Source: an uncultured Verrucomicrobiota bacterium (GTDB lineage Bacteria > Verrucomicrobiota > Verrucomicrobiia > Limisphaerales > SXTU01). Taken from it: DNA of 9,519 nt. The stretch covers positions 1-9,519 of the forward strand of contig CAIPBN010000020.1 in the NCBI GenBank assembly GCA_903863315.1, given 5' to 3'. Every line of letters begins with the position of its first letter. Position 1 is the stretch's first letter. A model generated the notes under the pieces. The model was not told where the DNA came from and did no database searches. It saw nothing but the letters and a program-made list of their open reading frames with translations. Made by a program: the position numbers and the translations under genes. Shown here one piece after another: positions 5,261 through 9,519 of the stretch.

Positions 5261-7516
5261 CTACTTCTTGTCGGCGGGCAGCACGCGGACACGGATGGGT
5301 TCGGACACGACAATGTCGGCGATGTCCTTGGGCGCGGCGGCATCCGTCGCGGCTTTCATGCGCTTGGCGGCCTCGGCCTTCGCGGCTTCAGCGGACTTCA
5401 ATTTCTCCTCGGTGGCCTTCGCGGTGGCTTCGACTGCGGCCCGTTTCTCAGCCGGCGCGGCGGTGACTTCAGCGGCCAGCTTCTTCGCCTCGGCGGCGAC
5501 TGCGGCAGCTTCCGCGTCGGCCTTCTTCTGCGCAGCCTCGGCGAGCAGCACGGCCGCCGGGTTGTGCCGATACTTCGCCACGTAGCCGCTGTAGAGCGCG
5601 ATGGTGTGCTCGCCGGGCGCGGGCTTGAGCGTCGCGAGGTCGAGCACCAGCTCCGCCGTCGGGGCCTTCAGCGCAACATCGGGCGTCTTGGCTCCTGTGA
5701 AGCCCGCGCCGTCGGCCCGGAGTTTGAGCGTGGTGCCGGAGAACTCGCCGCGCCAGGTGAGCGCGAGCGGGATGGTGAGCTTCTCGCCGAGCTTGGCTTC
5801 CCAAACCTTGTTCTCGCGCGGCGCAATGGTGATGGGCGCGCCCTCGGCGTCCGTGACCGAGATGGGCACGTCGGCGAGCAAGCGCGGCTTGGGAATCTCG
5901 CCGGTCGCGTCGCGCACCGGCCAAGCCATCGAAGCGAGCTGCACGGGGCGCGTCACGGTCGCGCCGTTGATTTGCGCGCGGCCAAAAATCTTCGCGACAC
6001 CCGCCGAACGCGGTGCCTTCTCCGACGCGGTGATGAGCAGCTTGCCTTGCGACTGGCCCGCCGGGATTTTCAGCGCGGCCGCCGTCACGCCCGCCGGCAA
6101 ATTCTCCATGCCCAGCTCGATGTCGCCCGCGAAGCCGTCCCGGCGGATGACCACGACGTCGAAGGCCATCGTGCCGCCGGGGCGCAACGCGATGGGCTTG
6201 GACTGCGCGTTGCGGTCGCCGTTGCGCAGCTCGAAATGGATGGCCCACGCCGCGAGAGCGAAGTCCGGCGCGGCTGGCCGGATGACGAGCCGGTAGATGT
6301 TCGCCGCCTCGCTGCGCGTGCCGCCGAAGAGGTCGCGGAGCTGGAGGCGATAGAGGCCATCCTCCTTGATTTCCAGTTTGGCCAGCACATCGGCGGAACC
6401 GGCATCGTAAGGCGGGCCGTCGTAGGAGTAGCCGTTGGACGATGGCTTCATCGGTGGCGGAATGTCGGTCAGCTCGGCCACATCGGTTAGCTTTTCCTTG
6501 TCGCCGTCCTTCTCCACGCGCTGCACGAGCACGAACGGGTCGGTCGGCAAGCCCAGCCGCTCGGACGCGACTTCAATCCACCAGACCTCGCCTTTCTTCG
6601 CGGTGAACTCGAATGTGTCCACGTCCGCCGCCGGGAAGAAGCTGCCGCTGAGGTCGCAGGGCAACGTGATTTTCTGGGCCTGCGCGTGGGCATTGTTCGG
6701 CTCGGCCTCCGTCGCCTTCGCGATGCCGAAGTCCGCCGCCGGGTTCCACGAGAAGGAACTCACCGACCGCGTCGTGGCGTGACGCGGGAGGGGCGCACCC
6801 GCCGCCACGTCCTGCAACGCCAGTCGGTAGAAGTGCTCCGCCCCGCCCTTGAAGGTGAGGCTGTGGACCTTGACGAAGTATTTGCCGTCCGCCGGCGGCG
6901 TGAAGTCGAGCAGGCCGCTGGTGCGGTTGACCACGAGGTCGCGCCCCTCGCCGTCGGCGACGATGAGCACCGGCGTGAGTTTGGAATCCACCCCGGCCGT
7001 CGCGCACTCGATGGCGACGCGCTGGCCCTTCGCGCCGGTGAACGAATAGAAGTCCACCGCCCGGGCCGTCATGGTGGCGTTGCAGACGGAGTTGAGCCTC
7101 AGCTCCAGCGCGGTTTCGAGCGAGGCGTTTGGCTTTGCGCGCGTGACCTCCGCCAGCTTGCTGACCGTGAACGCCCGTGCCGAGGACACGCCCAGCCGCG
7201 ACACAAACCGCGCGTCATGCACGCCGACCGGTGCGTCGGCTGCGGCGGTGACGAGGAACTTGTTCGCCTCGGGTTTGCCGTCGCTGCCGAGTTTGGGCTT
7301 GGCCGTGAGCTTGGGCGTGGAGAACTGGAGTTCGGTGACGTCTTCAAGATTCTCGCCCGTGATGGCGACCTCGACCGTGGTGCCCACCTGCGCGCCCATC
7401 GGCATCGTGGTGAGCAGGCGCGGCGTGGGAAGAATGACGGATTGGGCGAAGGCGGAGCCGGCGAGCGCGAACCAGGCGATTCCGGCGAAAACACGGACGG
7501 CTAATTTGGGCGACAT
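5261..7516 (-). CDS. Secreted PPC-like multi-domain beta protein with C-terminal Ala/Lys-rich helical segment
   Basis: A 751-residue exported protein. I chose the ATG at 7514-7516 because it opens a clear Sec signal peptide (MSPKLAVRVFAGIAWFALAG, likely cleavage after SAFA, residue 24) and lies two bases after the upstream stop. The open frame continues 333 bases further upstream only as a shadow of that gene. Order: an IPT/TIG-like beta domain (about 28-118, VEVAITGENLEDVTELQF); a PPC-like domain (about 128-235, VDFYSFTGAKGQRVAIE, ADGKYFVKVH); a second PPC-like domain opening with EAEPNNAHAQAQ (270-413, GLYRLQLRD); further Ig-like beta segments (about 420-645); an Ala/Lys/Glu-rich helical stretch (657-729); and a closing strand (DIVVSEPIRVRVLP). 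PPC-type domains are binding or spacer modules of secreted enzymes. No catalytic site is visible, so a scaffold or ligand-binding role for the neighbouring exported proteins is inferred. No Shine-Dalgarno is seen. Confidence 0.9.
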   Translation of the reverse strand: MSPKLAVRVFAGIAWFALAGSAFAQSVILPTPRLLTTMPMGAQVGTTVEVAITGENLEDVTELQFSTPKLTAKPKLGSDGKPEANKFLVTAAADAPVGVHDARFVSRLGVSSARAFTVSKLAEVTRAKPNASLETALELRLNSVCNATMTARAVDFYSFTGAKGQRVAIECATAGVDSKLTPVLIVADGEGRDLVVNRTSGLLDFTPPADGKYFVKVHSLTFKGGAEHFYRLALQDVAAGAPLPRHATTRSVSSFSWNPAADFGIAKATEAEPNNAHAQAQKITLPCDLSGSFFPAADVDTFEFTAKKGEVWWIEVASERLGLPTDPFVLVQRVEKDGDKEKLTDVAELTDIPPPMKPSSNGYSYDGPPYDAGSADVLAKLEIKEDGLYRLQLRDLFGGTRSEAANIYRLVIRPAAPDFALAAWAIHFELRNGDRNAQSKPIALRPGGTMAFDVVVIRRDGFAGDIELGMENLPAGVTAAALKIPAGQSQGKLLITASEKAPRSAGVAKIFGRAQINGATVTRPVQLASMAWPVRDATGEIPKPRLLADVPISVTDAEGAPITIAPRENKVWEAKLGEKLTIPLALTWRGEFSGTTLKLRADGAGFTGAKTPDVALKAPTAELVLDLATLKPAPGEHTIALYSGYVAKYRHNPAAVLLAEAAQKKADAEAAAVAAEAKKLAAEVTAAPAEKRAAVEATAKATEEKLKSAEAAKAEAAKRMKAATDAAAPKDIADIVVSEPIRVRVLPADKK
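5330..5548 (-). other. Ala/Lys/Glu-rich predicted helical hairpin inside the PPC-like protein
   Basis: Residues 657-729 of the secreted protein are almost only Ala, Lys, Glu, Asp and Leu, with a probable turn at TAAPAEKR (about 685-692) dividing two arms of about 30 residues. Strand-like sequence lies on both sides (IALYSGYVAKYR before, DIVVSEPIRVRVLP after), so the helices appear inserted into a beta domain rather than added as a tail. The fold is inferred from composition and the proline break. Confidence 0.65.
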
Positions 7517-7518
7517 GG

Positions 7519-9519
7519 CTAGTGGTTGTAGAGAAATTCCTTCGTGTTGATGAGCGCCCAGAGGAGGTCCTCGTAGGCGATGCGGCGGGACTGCTCGGGT
7601 GGCAGCGGCTTGCCGGCGGCGTCCTCTCGCGGGCGGGCGAGATACTCTTCGGCCACCGCCTGCTCGTGCGACTGCGGCTCGCGGGCGAAGGCGGCAAGGT
7701 ATAGCTCGCGAATCTTCTGCGCCTCGGGCTTGTCGGCCTTCGCCAACCGTTCGGCGCGACCGCCGCTGGTGGTGAGCTTGGCCTTCACGTCGCCGGCGTT
7801 CATCAGGTGCAGGCTTTGCGCGAGGCTCGCAGAGGACGCGCGTTCGCACTCACACACGCTCGCGCCCTCGGGGCGACCAAAGACTTTCAGGAAGGCCGAG
7901 CCGCGATTGTAGCTGTTGTCCGGCAGCGCAATGGCGCGCGTCCCCGCCGGCAGGTCCGCGAAGTCCGTCTTCGCCCCGGTGAACTGATCAATCGAGTCCA
8001 GCAACACCTCCGCCTGCATCCGGCGCGGGTAGAAGTGCGAGAAGTTCTGCCGGTCCACGCCGTTGTGCTGGTTCGGAGTGGCGCTCAGTTGATAGGTGGA
8101 GGACTGCGCGATGACGCGCACGACGGCCTTGAGGTCGAAGCCGCTTTCAACGAAGTGCTTCGCCAGCGCGTCGAGGAGCTCGGGGTTCGACGGCGGGTTC
8201 GTGTCGCGGATGTCGTCCTCCGGCTCGATGAGGCCGCGCTTGAAGAAGTGCTTCCAGTAGCGGTTCACCAGCGACTTCGCGAAGAACGGGTTGCTCTTGT
8301 TGCCCATCCAGTCGGCGAGGCGCAGGCGCGGGTCCTCGTCGGGCGGAATATCGAGCGCCGGATCGCCGAGGCCAGCGGGCTTCACGGGGAGTTTGGTTTT
8401 CTTGTTCTCGGTCTGCGCCATGCCGCGCTTGTGGAAAATCACGTCCTCGCCCGCCGTCGCCGTGGGCTTGCGGCCAATCTGGCTGAAGAACGCCGACATG
8501 CTGTAGTAGTCGTGCTGGCTCCAGCGCTCGAAGGGATGGTGATGGCACTGCGCGCACTGCATCCGCACGCCGAGGAAAAGCTGCGCCACGTCTTCGAGCT
8601 GCTCGGTCGGCTGCTTCACGCGTTTATACCAAGCCACGGGCGGGTTGTCGGCGATGGTGCCGGTGGCCGCAAGGAGCTGGCGCACGAGCTGGTCGTAGGG
8701 CTTGTTCGCGAGCAGGCTGTCGCGCACCCAAGAGTGGAAGGCGAAGTTCGCCGTGATGTCGTTGGCGGCATCGCGCTTGTTCTTGAGCAGCGCCGTCCAT
8801 TTGTTCGCGAAGAAATCCGCGTAGTCCGGGCTGGCGAGCAGCGCGTCCACGAGCTTGTCACGCTTCGCCGGGTCAGTGCTGGCGAGAAATGCTTCCGCCT
8901 CCGCGACCGTCGGCAAACGGCCCGCGATGTCTAGCGAGACGCGGCGGAGGAAAGTGGTGTCATCGCACACCGGCGATGGCGGAACGCTGATTTGCTTGAG
9001 ATTCGCGAAGACAAGCTGGTCAATGAAGTTCTTGGTCGGCGGGAGATGCTTCACCGGAGCGCCGAGAGGCACCGAGGCATTAAACACCGCTGTCTTGTCT
9101 TGAAAGCGCACCATGACGGCCACATTCCCCGGAATATCAAGTATCCGCACCCGTCCATTCTCGTCCGTTTCCGCCATGCTGCGGTCGTTGGCCTCGTAGA
9201 GCGCCAGTTTTGTGATGTCCTTCACCCGACCATCCGAAAAACGCGCCATCACCTTGAGTTGCTGCTCGCCCTTGCGCTTCAGCGTGCCCCTTGCTGGTTG
9301 CACGGAGATGGAAACCAGCTTCGGGTCTGCCGGTTGGTCATAATTCATCCCTTGGGCAATCCAGTCGCGGATCAGGCGATAGCCCGGTGATTCCGGGTCC
9401 AGCCGCCGCCCGCCGCCATGCGGCACCGCGCTGGTGGCCTTGAGCAGCAACAGGCTCTGCTCCGGTGCCGGCGCGGACAGCCGGCGTCCCCTGCCCTCCT
9501 TGACCAGATGCTCGTAATC
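7519..9519 (-). CDS. DUF1549/DUF1553 (PSD1-type) protein with Ig-like domain and CxxCH motif, 5'-partial
   Basis: The frame stays open to the window edge, so the N-terminus is missing and 666 residues are visible. The TTG at 9448-9450 is an internal Leu: the reading continues upstream as DYEHLVKEGRGRRL, typical of the end of the planctomycete cytochrome-like (PSCyt1) domain. Visible order: end of that domain (about 1-60, with PHGGGRR), a Big_2/Ig-like beta domain (about 67-153, VSISVQPARGTLKRKG), DUF1549 (about 163-360, NFIDQLVFANL, FLRRVSLDIAGRLPT) and DUF1553 (about 405-665, NPFFAKSLVNRYWKHF, DIRDTNPPSNPELLDALA). A CAQCH motif (CxxCH) lies at 8542-8556 and a CECE motif near residue 555. The family is exported and found mostly in Planctomycetota and Verrucomicrobiota, often beside DUF1501 genes; its biochemical role is not established, and polysaccharide degradation is only a proposal. 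The stop is two bases from the next start, so the genes are surely cotranscribed. Family call is firm; function is inferred. Confidence 0.93.
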   Translation of the reverse strand, partial: DYEHLVKEGRGRRLSAPAPEQSLLLLKATSAVPHGGGRRLDPESPGYRLIRDWIAQGMNYDQPADPKLVSISVQPARGTLKRKGEQQLKVMARFSDGRVKDITKLALYEANDRSMAETDENGRVRILDIPGNVAVMVRFQDKTAVFNASVPLGAPVKHLPPTKNFIDQLVFANLKQISVPPSPVCDDTTFLRRVSLDIAGRLPTVAEAEAFLASTDPAKRDKLVDALLASPDYADFFANKWTALLKNKRDAANDITANFAFHSWVRDSLLANKPYDQLVRQLLAATGTIADNPPVAWYKRVKQPTEQLEDVAQLFLGVRMQCAQCHHHPFERWSQHDYYSMSAFFSQIGRKPTATAGEDVIFHKRGMAQTENKKTKLPVKPAGLGDPALDIPPDEDPRLRLADWMGNKSNPFFAKSLVNRYWKHFFKRGLIEPEDDIRDTNPPSNPELLDALAKHFVESGFDLKAVVRVIAQSSTYQLSATPNQHNGVDRQNFSHFYPRRMQAEVLLDSIDQFTGAKTDFADLPAGTRAIALPDNSYNRGSAFLKVFGRPEGASVCECERASSASLAQSLHLMNAGDVKAKLTTSGGRAERLAKADKPEAQKIRELYLAAFAREPQSHEQAVAEEYLARPREDAAGKPLPPEQSRRIAYEDLLWALINTKEFLYNH

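Noticed and set aside
4877..6490. 537-codon open frame on the plus strand
   Set aside because: It is antisense to the PPC-like gene and DUF1501 copy B. The translation is Arg/Gly/Leu-rich with no recognisable domain, as expected when GC-rich third codon positions remove stops from the opposite strand.
7517..7849. N-terminal extension of the PPC-like protein by 111 codons
   Set aside because: It overlaps the end of the DUF1549/DUF1553 gene out of frame and would put the Sec signal peptide inside the protein.
7807..8934. 375-codon plus-strand frame opposite the DUF1549/DUF1553 gene
   Set aside because: Arg/Val/Glu-rich translation with no motif, and fully antisense to a confidently assigned gene.
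9448..9450. TTG as start codon of the DUF1549/DUF1553 gene
   Set aside because: The frame stays open to the window edge with family-like residues upstream (EGRGRR, PEQSLLLLKA), so this is an internal Leu and the gene is truncated by the window.

Overview
The window looks like Verrucomicrobiota or Planctomycetota DNA. The evidence is its content: a DUF1549/DUF1553 (PSD1-type) protein, a secreted PPC-domain protein and two DUF1501 proteins, a gene set expanded mainly in these phyla. High GC and start codons without Shine-Dalgarno sequences fit this. I cannot place it more precisely. All six genes lie on the minus strand and transcription runs from high to low coordinates. Long plus-strand reading frames are antisense shadows of GC-rich codons.

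Region 1 (9519 to 2364) is a compact export cassette. It starts with a DUF1549/DUF1553 protein whose N-terminus lies beyond the window. Two bases later comes a Sec-secreted protein with PPC-like beta domains and an Ala/Lys-rich helical segment near its C-terminus. Twelve bases later comes the first of two tandem Tat-exported DUF1501 paralogues (B), followed after 38 bases by the second (A). The spacing suggests one transcript and a shared role outside the cytoplasm. The usual proposal for these families is polysaccharide breakdown at the cell surface, but biochemical proof is thin.

Region 2 (2262 to 53) follows a 101-base gap. It holds a 144-residue protein with two membrane helices and, overlapping it by an ATGA, a 592-residue protein without a signal peptide. 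The latter joins beta-rich, carbohydrate-protein-like segments to a C-terminal MIP18/DUF59-type domain that lacks the family's usual cysteine. The pairing of a small membrane protein with this cytosolic fusion is the least explained part of the window and the best candidate for something undescribed.

The first 52 bases are noncoding. A possible ATG for a further minus-strand gene sits at positions 1-3, but nothing of its product can be read. I saw no tRNA, rRNA, CRISPR array, insertion sequence, convincing promoter or terminator. No stretch over 300 bases lacks a gene.
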